DNA of 64,000 nucleotides from Burkholderiales bacterium (lineage in GTDB: Bacteria > Pseudomonadota > Gammaproteobacteria > Burkholderiales > Burkholderiaceae_D). A program made the translations under genes and the position numbers. Below, piece by piece: positions 21,499 to 32,476 of this stretch. The notes below the pieces were generated by a model. It was not told the DNA's origin, made no database searches, and saw only the letters and a program-made list of their open reading frames with translations. Numbering within the stretch: the stretch's first letter is position 1; every line of letters begins with the position of its first letter. Location of the stretch: NCBI GenBank assembly GCA_947451925.1, contig CANGAW010000006.1:1-64000 (forward strand), in the 5' to 3' direction.

Positions 21499-23403
21499 AT
21501 GGCAGTTATTTCTCTTAGCGATGCGCAGCTCGCATTTGGTCACGTTGCACTACTTGATCACACTGAATTTTCACTTGAAACCGGTGAACGGGTCGGCCTG
21601 ATCGGTCGCAACGGTACTGGAAAATCTTCCTTGCTAAAAGTGCTGTCCGGGCTGATCAAGCTCGATGATGGCTTGTTGACCATGCAACAGGGTTTGCGAG
21701 TTGCCTATGTTGATCAGGAACCGGTGTTTGATCTGGATCGCTCGGTGTTTGATACGGTCGCCAGCGGCATGGGAGACACCCAGGCTTTACTGGCCGAATA
21801 CGATGGACTGACTGCGCAATTTGGTAATGGCAACGATGATCATTTGATGGAGCGGATGCAGCAAATCCAGTCGCGGCTGGATGTGGTCGATGGCTGGAAT
21901 CTGACCAATCGGGTTGAGACCACGATGCACCGCTTGAATCTTGATGCCGCCAGCATCATGAATACGCTTTCGGGCGGTATGAAAAAGCGGGTCGCCCTGG
22001 CGCGGGCCTTGGTGTCGTCACCGGATTTGCTGATCCTTGACGAGCCGACCAACCATCTCGACTTTTCCTCCATCAGCTGGCTGGAAGGTTTGTTGCGCGA
22101 CTTTAAGGGCAGTGTGCTGTTCATCACCCATGATCGTCGCTTCCTCGATAACGTCGCCACGCGCATCATTGAACTTGATCGTGGACGCCTGCTGTCCTAT
22201 CCCGGTAACTTTACTGCCTACCAGGTGCGCAAAGCCGAACAACTGGCGATCGAAGATGTCGAAAATGCCAAGTTCGACAAAGTGCTGGCGCAAGAAGAAG
22301 TCTGGATCCGTCAGGGCGTGAAGGCGCGCCGCACCCGTAACGAAGGGCGCGTGCGTCAGCTTGAAGCGCTGCGGGAAGAACGCAGCCGCCGTCGCGATCA
22401 GCAGGGGCAGGTAAAGATGGATTTGGGTGCAGGTGAGCGTTCCGGCAAGATCGTCGCCGAGCTGGTGGACGTTTCCAAGTCCTATGGCAGCAAGCAAATT
22501 GTCGATAACTTTAGTGCCACCATCATGCGCGGCGATAAGGTCGGGCTAATCGGTGCCAATGGCGCGGGCAAGACCACGCTGTTGAAACTGATTCTGGGCG
22601 AAGAGACGCCGGATAGCGGCACAGTGCGTCAGGGTAGCAAGATGCAGGTTGCCTACTTCGATCAGATGCGGGCGCAGTTGAATGAAGAGGCGAGTCTGGC
22701 CGAAACCATCGCCCCGGGTAGTGACTGGGTTGAAGTCAACGGTCAGCGCAAGCATGTGATGACTTATCTGAGCGATTTTCTGTTTGCTGCCGAGCGCGCC
22801 CGTTCGCCGGTGAAGTCGCTCTCTGGCGGTGAGCGCAATCGTCTGTTGCTGGCGCGTTTATTTGCCAAGCCTGCCAATGTGCTGGTGCTGGACGAACCGA
22901 CCAATGATCTGGATATCGATACGCTGGAATTATTGGAGCAATTGCTCGAAGAATATAGCGGTACCGTGTTCCTGGTCAGCCATGACCGCACCTTCCTCGA
23001 CAACGTGGTCACACAGGTAATCGTGGCCGAAGGGAACGGCTTTTGGCGCGAGTATGTCGGTGGTTATGCCGACTGGGAGCGGGTCAGGCAGACTGCACCT
23101 GCGCCCGCCAAAGAAGCCGGCAGGCAGGAAGCAAAGAGTAACCCTGTTGCCGCTGCACCGGCGGCGGCCAAACAAAAGAAGCTCAGTTTCAAGGAACAAC
23201 GTGAACTCGAGCAGCTGCCGCAACTGATTGCAGAGTATGAGGCTGAACAGGCTGCGATCTCGGCTCGGCTTGCGGATCCGGATCTGTATCGCAAAGAACC
23301 TGAGCAAATGCAAAAGCTCAACAGCCGCTTTGCTGAACTCGATGCGCTTTTGATGGACAGTCTGGAAAAGTGGGAAAAAATTGAGGAGCGATCGAAAGCC
23401 TGA
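21499..23403 (+). CDS. ABC-F family ATPase (Uup-like)
   Basis: Two ABC domains: GRNGTGKSSLLK / LSGGMKKRVALARALVSSPDLLILDEPTNHLD and GANGAGKTTLLK / LSGGERNRLLLARLF; C-terminal coiled coil. Confidence 0.93.
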   Translation: MAVISLSDAQLAFGHVALLDHTEFSLETGERVGLIGRNGTGKSSLLKVLSGLIKLDDGLLTMQQGLRVAYVDQEPVFDLDRSVFDTVASGMGDTQALLAEYDGLTAQFGNGNDDHLMERMQQIQSRLDVVDGWNLTNRVETTMHRLNLDAASIMNTLSGGMKKRVALARALVSSPDLLILDEPTNHLDFSSISWLEGLLRDFKGSVLFITHDRRFLDNVATRIIELDRGRLLSYPGNFTAYQVRKAEQLAIEDVENAKFDKVLAQEEVWIRQGVKARRTRNEGRVRQLEALREERSRRRDQQGQVKMDLGAGERSGKIVAELVDVSKSYGSKQIVDNFSATIMRGDKVGLIGANGAGKTTLLKLILGEETPDSGTVRQGSKMQVAYFDQMRAQLNEEASLAETIAPGSDWVEVNGQRKHVMTYLSDFLFAAERARSPVKSLSGGERNRLLLARLFAKPANVLVLDEPTNDLDIDTLELLEQLLEEYSGTVFLVSHDRTFLDNVVTQVIVAEGNGFWREYVGGYADWERVRQTAPAPAKEAGRQEAKSNPVAAAPAAAKQKKLSFKEQRELEQLPQLIAEYEAEQAAISARLADPDLYRKEPEQMQKLNSRFAELDALLMDSLEKWEKIEERSKA

Positions 23404-23432
23404 TTGCCTGCTGAACTAGCTAAGCGATGCGC

Positions 23433-24287
23433 TTAATTTAATTTGCGCGTCGCCGCCCGCAGTTCAGGCAAACGGCGCCGCAGCAGTTCTGCATCGGTCG
23501 CCAACGGGCATTCATCCAGATAGGCTTCAAGGTCTTGTAAGGCCGCTTGCGGGCAATTCAGATTGGCATAGGCGAGTCCGCGATCGCGACGCTCCGTGAT
23601 ATCGGCAGGCAGCAGCAATACCAGTCTTTGCTGCACGTTGAGAAATTGCTGCCAGTGCGGATGTTCCGTAAACAGCGCTTTCAAATTGCGCAGCATGCGC
23701 ACCAGAATCGTCTTCTCGTCAGCGTTGGCCAGATAGGTCGCCAGGGGCGGGTCTGCCGGGCTGCGTGGCTGACTAAAGTAGGGCTCCAGTCTTTCTTCGA
23801 GTTCTTCCCGCGACAAGCTCGCACCATTTATCGGATCAATGATGATGTCGCCATTGGCGACCGATAATTTCATCAGGAAATGACCGGGAAATGAAATGCC
23901 TTTGACGTTGAGTCCGATTTGCTGCGCCAGCTCCATGTAGATGACCGCCAGTGAAATCGGAATGCCGCGACGGTTCGACAAGACTTTATGCAGATAGCTG
24001 TTGTCCGGGTCGTAGTAGTTATTGATGTTGCCGGCAAAGCCCAGCTCCTGATAGAAAAAATCATTCAGCAGTCGAAGTTTGGGAATCTGCGCAATGTTAT
24101 TGGGCAGACCTTGCCTGAGTCGTAACGCAAATTTATCCAGCTCGACGATGCAGGCATTGAGGTCGACCGGCCTGTCCTCATCCTGCGCAATGCTCAGTGC
24201 GGCTTCAAACAGCGGGATGGCATCATCCTGCTGCACCAGTGAGGCAAAATAATCGATGGATTTGATCATTTTGTAATGGTCATTCAC
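23433..24287 (-). CDS. SirB1/transglutaminase-like TPR protein
   Basis: LNDFFYQELGFAGNINNYYDPDNSYLHKVLSNRRGIPISLAVIYMELAQQIGL, FPGHFLMKL, C-terminal TPR. Confidence 0.9.
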   Translation of the reverse strand: MNDHYKMIKSIDYFASLVQQDDAIPLFEAALSIAQDEDRPVDLNACIVELDKFALRLRQGLPNNIAQIPKLRLLNDFFYQELGFAGNINNYYDPDNSYLHKVLSNRRGIPISLAVIYMELAQQIGLNVKGISFPGHFLMKLSVANGDIIIDPINGASLSREELEERLEPYFSQPRSPADPPLATYLANADEKTILVRMLRNLKALFTEHPHWQQFLNVQQRLVLLLPADITERRDRGLAYANLNCPQAALQDLEAYLDECPLATDAELLRRRLPELRAATRKLN

Positions 24288-24301
24288 GGCCTGACAGTCT
24301 T

Positions 24302-25852
24302 TTAATCCGAGTTGCGTTTAAAGTCACTAAACCGAAATCCCATCACCATCAAAGAGCCAAAATAACTGATGATGCATATGGCGACAATCATCAGCAAAGC
24401 CCCGATCCTAAGCAAGGGCGTATTTTTCATGGCGATCCAGTCAAACTGCGCGGCAATCATCATGCCCACTGCCGCCAGTAACAGCAGGGCGCCAGACAAG
24501 CGTGCCAAAAAGAGCGGCCAGCCCGGCTCCGGTTTGTAGACGCCACGCTTTTTCAAAAAATAAAACAAGAGTGCCGCGTTCATCGTTGCGGCCAGACCAA
24601 TCGACAGTGCCAGGCCTGCATGCGCGATCTGGGGCACAAACAGCAGGTTCATCAACTGGGTTGCAATCAGCACGCCGATACCAATTTTTACTGGTGTACG
24701 AATATCTTGTTTTGCATAGAAGCCGGGCGCCAGTATTTTGACCAGAATCAGCCCCATCAATCCGACGCCATACGCAAGCAACGCCCTTGCAGTCATAGTG
24801 ACCGAAACTGCATCAAATTTCCCATAATGAAAAAGTGTCGTGGTAATCGGCTCTGACAAAACCATCAGGGACACTGCCGCCGGCATCGCCAATAAAAAAG
24901 TCAGACGCAAACCCCAGTCAAGCAGCGAGGAATACTCTTGTTGATCACCACACGCATTTGCTTTGGACAGACTAGGGAGCAGAATAGTGCCAAGGGCAAC
25001 GCCGAGTAAGCCGGTTGGTAGTTCCATCAGGCGATCTGCGTAAGAGAGCCAGGAGACACTGCCATCGGCCAGATGCGAGGCAATGTTGGTATTGATGATC
25101 AGGCTGATTTGTGCGATTGATACCGCAAAGGTTGCAGGCAGCATTTGCTTTAATACGCGCCGCACGCCAGCGTCGCGCAAGGCTGAAAAAGGATTCAGCC
25201 CAATGTGCGGCAACATGCCTATTTTGCGTAAAGCGGGTATCTGAAAGCCTAGTTGCAGCAGGCCGCCGATAAACACGGCAATTGCCAGACCGTACACAGG
25301 CTGGGACAAATAAGGGGCGAGAAACAGGGAGGCGGCGATAAAGCTCAGATTTAATAAAACCGGCGTGAAGGCGGGGACGCGAAATTCTCGCCAGGTATTG
25401 AGGATGCCGCCGGATAGTGCAACCAGCGACATGAATAAAATATAGGGAAACATGATCCGGGTCATGACCACCGAAAGCCCCATTGCCTGTACATCTCCTG
25501 CAAAGCCGCTGGCAACCAGCATGACGATGGTTGGCGCGGCAACGATGCCGAGAATGGTAGTGGCCAAGAGGCTCCAGGCAAGCACCGTTGCCACATGATG
25601 AATGAGGGAGCGTGTGGCTTCGTCACCGCGCTGATTTTTATACTCGGCGAGAATAGGGACAAAGGCTTGTGAGAATGCGCCCTCTGCAAACAAGCGTCGC
25701 AGCAGGTTGGGAATGCGGAAAGCTACGAAGAAAGCGTCGGTATAGACTGAGGCGCCGAAGGTTCTTGCGATAAGAAATTCGCGGACTAATCCGGTGATTC
25801 GTGACAGCATCGTCATGCCGGAGACGGTGGCCAGTGTTTTGTGCAAGTTCAT
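24302..25852 (-). CDS. murJ: Lipid II flippase MurJ (MviN)
   Basis: SGMTMLSRITGLVREFLIARTFGASVYTDAFFVAFRIPNLLRRLFAEGAFSQAFVPI. Confidence 0.96.
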   Translation of the reverse strand: MNLHKTLATVSGMTMLSRITGLVREFLIARTFGASVYTDAFFVAFRIPNLLRRLFAEGAFSQAFVPILAEYKNQRGDEATRSLIHHVATVLAWSLLATTILGIVAAPTIVMLVASGFAGDVQAMGLSVVMTRIMFPYILFMSLVALSGGILNTWREFRVPAFTPVLLNLSFIAASLFLAPYLSQPVYGLAIAVFIGGLLQLGFQIPALRKIGMLPHIGLNPFSALRDAGVRRVLKQMLPATFAVSIAQISLIINTNIASHLADGSVSWLSYADRLMELPTGLLGVALGTILLPSLSKANACGDQQEYSSLLDWGLRLTFLLAMPAAVSLMVLSEPITTTLFHYGKFDAVSVTMTARALLAYGVGLMGLILVKILAPGFYAKQDIRTPVKIGIGVLIATQLMNLLFVPQIAHAGLALSIGLAATMNAALLFYFLKKRGVYKPEPGWPLFLARLSGALLLLAAVGMMIAAQFDWIAMKNTPLLRIGALLMIVAICIISYFGSLMVMGFRFSDFKRNSD

Positions 25853-26058
25853 GGCGAACCATTATAGCGGTCGTGTCGTACCGTTTTTTAACAGCATCAT
25901 GATTTATGGGCGTCTTTTCTGTTTTGCGCTGCAAAAGATTAGGGATAGTCAACCAGGGCAAGTTTGCTGCTCTGTGAAAAATCCGCTATACTCTTCGTTT
26001 ATCCAAATTCCGTCCCCGAGTAATTGCTCGGCAGGGCACATTAACTCAGGGAATAGTT

Positions 26059-26322
26059 ATGGCAAATACAGCACAAGCGCGTAAACGCGCTCGCCAAGCA
26101 GTCAAGCTCAACGCACACAATTCGAGCCAGCGCTCTACATTGCGTACGGCAATCAAGTCGATTCGCAAAGCAATCAGCACGGGCGACAAAGCAGCAGCAA
26201 CCCTGGTGTATCAATCGTCGATTTCGATCATTGACCGCATCGCTGACAAAAAAATCATTCACAAGAACAAGGCAGCACGCCATAAGAGCCGCCTGTCTGC
26301 AGCCCTGAAAGCACTGGCCTGA
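26059..26322 (+). CDS. rpsT: 30S ribosomal protein S20
   Basis: [39 protein letters not shown]. Confidence 0.98.
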   Translation: MANTAQARKRARQAVKLNAHNSSQRSTLRTAIKSIRKAISTGDKAAATLVYQSSISIIDRIADKKIIHKNKAARHKSRLSAALKALA

Positions 26323-26368
26323 TTCTTTTTACGCCGGTCTGAACCGGCAAAAGAGTCTGCAAGATTTA

Positions 26369-26402
26369 AAAGCCCGCCTGACGCAAGTCAGGCGGGCTTT
26401 CT
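26369..26402. terminator. Intrinsic terminator after rpsT, facing the convergent DUF192 gene
   Basis: AAAGCCCGCCTGAC-GCAA-GTCAGGCGGGCTTT, perfect 14-bp stem with GNRA loop. Confidence 0.92.
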
Positions 26403-26827
26403 CATTTCGGCAAGCCAGTCACCTTGCTCAAGGGTTTGATATGTTTGTTTTTGAACCAGCCACGGTTCATTTCCAGTGCGTAGCGCGCCGGTTTTTCCGA
26501 ACAGTGCGCCTCTAGCGTTTCCGGCTGCATGTCTTCGATATTAATAATGCTGCCTTCTTCATCGATGAAAGCGACAGTTAGCGGGATCAAGGTGTTTTTC
26601 ATCCACATGCACACTTTATTCGGACTGCCAAAGCGAAATACCATTCCTTCATTGATGCCCATATTTTTTCGAAACATTAAGCCCTGTGCGCGTTCATCGT
26701 CGCGAATGGCAACTTCAGCCTGTATCAGATGAATGCCTATGTTTAATGTTGTCGCAGGCAGTCGTTGCTGGGCACTGGCTTGTGTCAGGTTAAACAGTAG
26801 CGTCAGAAGTAATAGGTTTTTCGTCAT
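26402..26827 (-). CDS. DUF192 family exported protein
   Basis: RDDERAQGLMFRKNMGINEGMVFRFGSPNKVCMWMKNTLIPLTVAFIDEEG. Confidence 0.9.
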   Translation of the reverse strand: MTKNLLLLTLLFNLTQASAQQRLPATTLNIGIHLIQAEVAIRDDERAQGLMFRKNMGINEGMVFRFGSPNKVCMWMKNTLIPLTVAFIDEEGSIINIEDMQPETLEAHCSEKPARYALEMNRGWFKNKHIKPLSKVTGLPK

Positions 26828-26907
26828 AGGTTTGGCACAGTCAGATCAATCATTGAAACCTTAGTGTAGAGCGGGCAGGACTTGCTTGCTGGTTTGGTGC
26901 AAAGAGA

Positions 26908-27474
26908 TCAGGTCAATTTTTTCCACTCTGCTTCATCGACGACACGCCATTCGCCGGGCAGCAGCGGGTGGGAAGCCAGCGAAAAAGGGCCGATGGCAAA
27001 ACGAATCAGTCGCAAGGTGGGCAGGCCGACAGCAGCAGTCATGCGGCGCACCTGGCGGTTTTTTCCTTCTGTTAATGTGATGGCCAGCCAGCTGGTGGGC
27101 AGGTTTTGCCGAACACGTATGGGTGGCTCGCGGTGCCAAAGCCAGACCGGTTCTTCCACTTGTACCGCCGTGCAAGCGCGGGTAGTGAAGTCGCCCAAAT
27201 TAATAGGTGCGCGCAGTTTTTCCAGTGCAAAGGCAGTGGTTTTACCTTCAACTTGTACCAGATAGGTTTTTTCTTTTTCATGCTGAGGATGGCTGATTGC
27301 GTGCTTTAGTCCGCCATTATCCGTCAGCAGCATCAGCCCTTCGCTGTCCGCATCCAAACGTCCGGCAGGATAAATATTGGGCAGTTCCAGATAATCGCTT
27401 AAAGACTGATAGGTGGGATGAGGCGAAAACTGGCACATCACTTGAAAAGGTTTATTGAAAAGAATGAGGGACAT
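26908..27474 (-). CDS. RsuA/RluE-family pseudouridine synthase
   Basis: FNKPFQVMCQF, YPAGRLDADSEGLMLLTDNG, EGKNRQVRRMTAAVGLPTLRLIR. Confidence 0.93.
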   Translation of the reverse strand: MSLILFNKPFQVMCQFSPHPTYQSLSDYLELPNIYPAGRLDADSEGLMLLTDNGGLKHAISHPQHEKEKTYLVQVEGKTTAFALEKLRAPINLGDFTTRACTAVQVEEPVWLWHREPPIRVRQNLPTSWLAITLTEGKNRQVRRMTAAVGLPTLRLIRFAIGPFSLASHPLLPGEWRVVDEAEWKKLT

Positions 27475-27652
27475 AAAGCTAAAACCAGGTAAGCGGAAAA
27501 AAACGGCTAAGATCAGAGACAGACCGGATTAGGTTTGTACACGCCAGATTGTAGGTGAGGCAGGGGAGTTGTTCCGCATATTTTGATGATTTAGCCCTGC
27601 TTTTGATAGCACAGGATAAAATTCTGATGCATAATGCGGAATATGGTCTTAT

Positions 27653-27666
27653 GTCTTATATAAGAC
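27653..27666. promoter_or_regulatory. Perfect 14-bp palindrome GTCTTATATAAGAC upstream of icd (candidate transcription factor operator)
   Basis: GTCTTATATAAGAC equals its own reverse complement; preceded by an extra half-site GGTCTTAT at 27645-27652. Confidence 0.6.
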
Positions 27667-27752
27667 CAATTAAATTCTTTGTTGCAAATGTGCTTTGTTG
27701 TTCAAGAGACGCAAACTACAATTCTTTCTTCCGCCAATCTTCGGAGATTACG

Positions 27753-29006
27753 ATGTACCAACATATCAAAGTGCCCGCTGACGGCGCAAAAATTTCAGTC
27801 AATGCAGATTTTTCCCTGAACGTTCCTGATAATCCTATCCTCCCCTATATCGAAGGCGATGGGACGGGAGTCGATATCAGCCCTGTGATGATCAAAGTGA
27901 TCGACGCGGCAGTGGCAAAAGCTTATGGCGGCAAGCGCAAAATCAGTTGGATGGAAATTTATGCCGGCGAGAAGTCTACCCAGGTTTATGGGCCAGACGT
28001 CTGGTTGCCTGAGGAAACGCTGAAAGTCCTGAAAGACTATGTCGTTTCCATCAAAGGTCCATTGACGACGCCGGTTGGTGGCGGAATTCGTTCCCTCAAT
28101 GTGGCCTTGCGCCAGGAACTTGATCTGTATGTCTGCCTGCGTCCTGTGCGTTATTTCGCCGGCGTGCCTTCACCGCTGCGTGAGCCAGAAAAAACGGACA
28201 TGGTGATTTTCCGTGAAAATTCTGAAGACATTTACGCCGGTATCGAATGGCAAGAAGGTACGGAAGGCGCGAAAAAAATCATTGATTTCCTGATCAAGGA
28301 AATGGGCGTTAAAAAGATTCGTTTCCCTGGCAGTTCAGGTATCGGTATCAAACCGGTTTCACGCGAAGGTACCGAGCGTCTGGTTCGCAAAGCGATTCAA
28401 TATGCGATCGACAATGACAAGCCATCGGTGACGATTGTCCACAAGGGCAACATCATGAAGTACACCGAAGGCGGTTTCCGCGATTGGGGCTATGCGCTGG
28501 CACAAAATGAGTTTGGTGCCAAGCTGATCGACGGTGGTCCCTGGTGTGCATTCAAGAATCCGAAAACCGGCAACGAGATCATCGTCAAGGATGCGATTGC
28601 GGACGCCTTCTTGCAACAAATCCTGTTGCGTCCTAACGAGTACAGCGTCATTGCAACGCTGAACCTGAACGGCGACTACATCTCGGACGCCCTGGCAGCG
28701 CAGGTTGGCGGTATCGGTATTGCGCCAGGTGCGAACCTGTCGGATTCGATCGCGATGTTTGAAGCCACACACGGTACAGCACCAAAATATGCTGGCAAGG
28801 ATTATGTGAATCCGGGCTCCTTGATTTTGTCCGCTGAAATGATGCTCAGACACATGGGCTGGTTTGAAGCTGCCGATCTGATTATCAGTTCTATGGGTAA
28901 ATCCATTGCCTCCAAGCGCGTAACTTATGACTTCGCCAGGTTAATGGAAGGCGCAACCCAGGTTTCATGTTCAGGCTTTGGTGATGTGATGATTGAACAT
29001 ATGTAA
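27753..29006 (+). CDS. icd: NADP-dependent isocitrate dehydrogenase
   Basis: [57 protein letters not shown]; start at 27753 after GGAGATTACG. Confidence 0.97.
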   Translation: MYQHIKVPADGAKISVNADFSLNVPDNPILPYIEGDGTGVDISPVMIKVIDAAVAKAYGGKRKISWMEIYAGEKSTQVYGPDVWLPEETLKVLKDYVVSIKGPLTTPVGGGIRSLNVALRQELDLYVCLRPVRYFAGVPSPLREPEKTDMVIFRENSEDIYAGIEWQEGTEGAKKIIDFLIKEMGVKKIRFPGSSGIGIKPVSREGTERLVRKAIQYAIDNDKPSVTIVHKGNIMKYTEGGFRDWGYALAQNEFGAKLIDGGPWCAFKNPKTGNEIIVKDAIADAFLQQILLRPNEYSVIATLNLNGDYISDALAAQVGGIGIAPGANLSDSIAMFEATHGTAPKYAGKDYVNPGSLILSAEMMLRHMGWFEAADLIISSMGKSIASKRVTYDFARLMEGATQVSCSGFGDVMIEHM

Positions 29007-29040
29007 TTGTTCAATTTGTTCATCTGTTCAATTAGTAATT

Positions 29041-29075
29041 AAAAGAAAAGCCGGGATTTCCCGGCTTTTCTTTTT
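29041..29075 (+). terminator. Intrinsic terminator after icd
   Basis: AAAAGAAAAGCCGGGATTTCCCGGCTTTTCTTTTT. Confidence 0.92.
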
Positions 29076-29177
29076 GCTTCGATTAATATTTTTTCAAATA
29101 ATATCAATTAATACGTATCGCAGAAAATGATTGAACTATCGATATCCGAACGGGTCATCAATAAAACGATGGGCAAT

Positions 29178-29208
29178 AAAAAACCCCCGGTTGTGGCGGG
29201 GGTTTCGC
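29178..29208 (-). terminator. Intrinsic terminator for cspA (minus strand)
   Basis: AAAAAACCCCCGGTTGTGGCGGGGGTTTCG; U-run on minus strand. Confidence 0.8.
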
Positions 29209-29227
29209 AATCGCGGCTGACGGATAA

Positions 29228-29431
29228 TCAGGCGTTATCGATATTGGAAGCTTGTTTGCCTTTAGGGCCTTGTGTTACCTCGAACGAAACTTTTTGCCCT
29301 TCTTTGAGGGTTTTGAAGCCGTTCATTTGAATCGCGGAGAAGTGGGCAAATAGATCTTCGCCACCATCGTCCGGGGTAATAAAACCGAAGCCTTTGGCAT
29401 CGTTAAACCATTTGACTGTACCTGTTGCCAT
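29228..29431 (-). CDS. cspA: Cold-shock domain protein
   Basis: [35 protein letters not shown]. Confidence 0.97.
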   Translation of the reverse strand: MATGTVKWFNDAKGFGFITPDDGGEDLFAHFSAIQMNGFKTLKEGQKVSFEVTQGPKGKQASNIDNA

Positions 29432-29764
29432 AAAAAGCGTCTTTCCAAGATTAACTAATCACACGAGCCCTAAAAGCAAGAAGCCTCGCGTAACGCTGCC
29501 CCCTCTTATATTGCTCTCTTCAGATCAATCGGTGCCAACCCGCACATATTGATTAAAGACATTCTTTGCGTAAAAAATAGAAAAGTCAAGTTAATTGCCA
29601 AAAATGCTAGACTCATCATGCAAGAAATCCGAAATTGACTATTGAAATAGCTGCATTCCAGCATCACCTGCGCTTGGTCACGAAAGCGCGTAATATCAGG
29701 ATCAGAACCGGATAATGCTGATTTTGTCCGTTACGTATCTTTATGAACGTTTTAGAATAGACGC

Positions 29765-30079
29765 ATGGCAACTAAGGATGAAAACGGCACTGTCCTTGTA
29801 CGCAAGGAACAGAAGCAGGCGGTAAAACCGCCGCCGATGTATCAGGTGTTTCTGCTCAATGATGACTACACGCCCATGGAGTTCGTGGTTGCCATCATTC
29901 AGGAATACTTCAGCAAAGATCGTGAGACTGCGACGCAAATCATGCTCAAGGTGCATCGGGACGGAAAAGGTATGTGCGGCGTTTATCCTAAAGATATCGC
30001 TAGTACAAAAGTTGAACTCGTCTTAACCCACGCACGCAAAGCAGGACATCCTTTGCAGTGTGTGATGGAGGAAGCATGA
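29765..30079 (+). CDS. clpS: ATP-dependent Clp protease adaptor
   Basis: [44 protein letters not shown]. Confidence 0.98.
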   Translation: MATKDENGTVLVRKEQKQAVKPPPMYQVFLLNDDYTPMEFVVAIIQEYFSKDRETATQIMLKVHRDGKGMCGVYPKDIASTKVELVLTHARKAGHPLQCVMEEA

Positions 30080-32379
30080 TTGCCCAAGAACTGGAAGTAA
30101 GTTTGCACATGGCCTTTGTCGAAGCACGGCAGTCAAGGCATGAGTTCATTACCGTTGAACATCTGCTGCTGGCCCTGCTAGACAATCCTTCGGCTGCCGA
30201 AGTCATGCGTGCCTGCGCGGTCAATATTGACGACCTGCGCAAGACCCTGACCAACTTCATTAGCGATAATACGCCGACGGTGCCGGGTACCACGGAGGTG
30301 GATACCCAGCCGACGCTGGGATTCCAGCGCGTGATTCAGCGTGCCATCATGCACGTGCAATCTGCGTCGAACGGCAAAAAAGAAGTTACGGGCGCTAATG
30401 TGCTCGTTGCCATCTTTGGCGAAAAAGATTCGCACGCGGTGTACTACCTGCATCAGCAGGGCGTGACCCGTCTGGACGTGGTCAATTTCATTTCGCACGG
30501 TGTGCGCAAAGATCAGCAGTCAGAGCCGCAGAAGGCTTCTGAAGGCGTTGATGAAGCACAGGCTGAAGCACCGCAGAAAGAAAGCGCGCTGGATCAGTTC
30601 ACGCAAAATCTCAATAAGCTCGCTGCTGAAGGCAAAATCGATCCTTTGATTGGTCGCGAGTTTGAAGTTGAGCGGGTGATTCAAACCCTGTGCCGTCGCC
30701 GCAAAAACAATCCGCTGCTGGTGGGTGAAGCCGGCGTGGGCAAAACGGCAATCGCCGAGGGCCTCGCATGGCGTGTCACGCAGGGCGATGTGCCAGAGAT
30801 TTTGCAAAACGCCGTGGTGTATTCGCTGGATATGGGTGCGCTGCTGGCCGGTACGAAATACCGCGGCGACTTCGAGCAACGCCTCAAAGCGGTATTGAAA
30901 CAGTTGAAGGACAACCCGAACGGAATTTTGTTCATCGACGAAATCCACACCATCATCGGAGCCGGCTCCGCATCAGGCGGCACACTCGATGCGTCTAACC
31001 TGCTCAAGCCGGCTTTGTCCAGCGGTCAGCTCAAATGCATCGGTGCGACCACCTATAACGAATTCCGTGGTGTGTTTGAAAAAGATCATGCGCTGTCCCG
31101 CCGCTTTCAAAAAATCGATGTCAACGAGCCGACAGTTGAGCAAACAATTCAGATTTTGCGCGGCCTGAAATCGCGTTTCGAAGAACATCATGGTGTCAAG
31201 TATTCAGCCTCGGCCTTAACATCTGCTGCCGAGCTGGCCGCGCGCTTCATCAATGACCGTCATCTGCCTGACAAGGCCATTGATGTGATTGACGAAGCCG
31301 GTGCAGCGCAACGCATTTTGCCGAAATCCAAGCAAAAGAAAACCATTGGCAAGAGCGAGATCGAGGACATCATTTCCAAGATCGCCCGCATCCCGCCGCA
31401 ATCGGTCAATCAGGACGATCGCAGCAAGCTGCAAACTATTGAACGTGACTTGAAAAACGTGGTTTTTGGTCAGGAACCTGCAATCGAAGCGCTGGCTTCG
31501 GCGATCAAGATGGCCCGTGCCGGTCTGGGTAAAACGGACAAGCCGATTGGTTCTTTCTTGTTCTCGGGTCCAACCGGTGTCGGTAAAACGGAAGTCGCCA
31601 AACAGCTTGCCTTCATCATGGGCATTGAGCTGATCCGCTTTGATATGTCCGAATATATGGAGCGGCACGCAGTGAGTCGTTTGATCGGCGCGCCGCCCGG
31701 CTATGTCGGTTTTGATCAGGGTGGTTTGCTGACTGAAGCGATTACTAAAAAGCCACACGCCGTATTGCTGTTGGATGAAATTGAAAAAGCCCATCCGGAC
31801 ATTTTCAATATCCTGCTGCAGGTGATGGATCACGGCACGCTGACCGATAACAATGGACGCAAGGCTGATTTCCGTAACGTCATCATTGTGATGACGACCA
31901 ATGCGGGTGCTGAAAGTTTGCAGAAACGCTCGATCGGTTTCACGGATGGCAAGCAGGCTGGTGATGAACTGGCCGACATCAAGCGCATGTTCACGCCGGA
32001 GTTCCGCAACCGTCTTGATGCGACCATCAGCTTCCGTGCGCTGGATCAGGAAATTATTCTGCGCGTGGTCGACAAATTCCTGATGCAGTTGGAAGAGCAG
32101 TTGCATGAGAAAAAAGTGGAGGCCATCTTTACCGAAAATCTGCGCAGCTTCCTGGCCAAGAAAGGCTTCGATCCTTTGATGGGCGCAAGACCAATGTCAC
32201 GGTTGATTCAGGACATGATCCGCAAGGCGCTGGCTGACGAACTCTTGTTCGGCAAGCTGGTTAACGGTGGACGTGTGACGGTTGATCTCGACGAAAAAGA
32301 AGCGATCAAGCTCGACTTCTTTGAAGGTGACGCACCACCACCGGCTGCACCGCCGCAAGAAGTAACCGAAGTCGAATAA
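30076..32379 (+). CDS. clpA: ATP-dependent Clp protease ATP-binding subunit ClpA
   Basis: Clp N domain, [34 protein letters not shown]; start overlaps clpS stop (ATGA). Confidence 0.98.
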   Translation: MIAQELEVSLHMAFVEARQSRHEFITVEHLLLALLDNPSAAEVMRACAVNIDDLRKTLTNFISDNTPTVPGTTEVDTQPTLGFQRVIQRAIMHVQSASNGKKEVTGANVLVAIFGEKDSHAVYYLHQQGVTRLDVVNFISHGVRKDQQSEPQKASEGVDEAQAEAPQKESALDQFTQNLNKLAAEGKIDPLIGREFEVERVIQTLCRRRKNNPLLVGEAGVGKTAIAEGLAWRVTQGDVPEILQNAVVYSLDMGALLAGTKYRGDFEQRLKAVLKQLKDNPNGILFIDEIHTIIGAGSASGGTLDASNLLKPALSSGQLKCIGATTYNEFRGVFEKDHALSRRFQKIDVNEPTVEQTIQILRGLKSRFEEHHGVKYSASALTSAAELAARFINDRHLPDKAIDVIDEAGAAQRILPKSKQKKTIGKSEIEDIISKIARIPPQSVNQDDRSKLQTIERDLKNVVFGQEPAIEALASAIKMARAGLGKTDKPIGSFLFSGPTGVGKTEVAKQLAFIMGIELIRFDMSEYMERHAVSRLIGAPPGYVGFDQGGLLTEAITKKPHAVLLLDEIEKAHPDIFNILLQVMDHGTLTDNNGRKADFRNVIIVMTTNAGAESLQKRSIGFTDGKQAGDELADIKRMFTPEFRNRLDATISFRALDQEIILRVVDKFLMQLEEQLHEKKVEAIFTENLRSFLAKKGFDPLMGARPMSRLIQDMIRKALADELLFGKLVNGGRVTVDLDEKEAIKLDFFEGDAPPPAAPPQEVTEVE

Positions 32380-32397
32380 GACTTTTTCTGCATGCAA

Positions 32398-32433
32398 CAA
32401 ACCTCGTCTGCTCGCGCAGGCGAGGTTTTTTTT
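32398..32433 (+). terminator. Intrinsic terminator after clpA
   Basis: AAACCTCGTCTGCTCGCGCAGGCGAGGTTTTTTTT. Confidence 0.85.
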
Positions 32434-32476
32434 GAAGCCTTAATGTAAAACGGCGCTCAGGAAGAGGGGAGCGTTC

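Noticed and set aside
31216-32106. 296-aa antisense ORF opposite clpA
   Set aside because: Shadow ORF of a strongly supported coding frame; low-complexity His/Gln/Arg-rich translation without recognisable domain.
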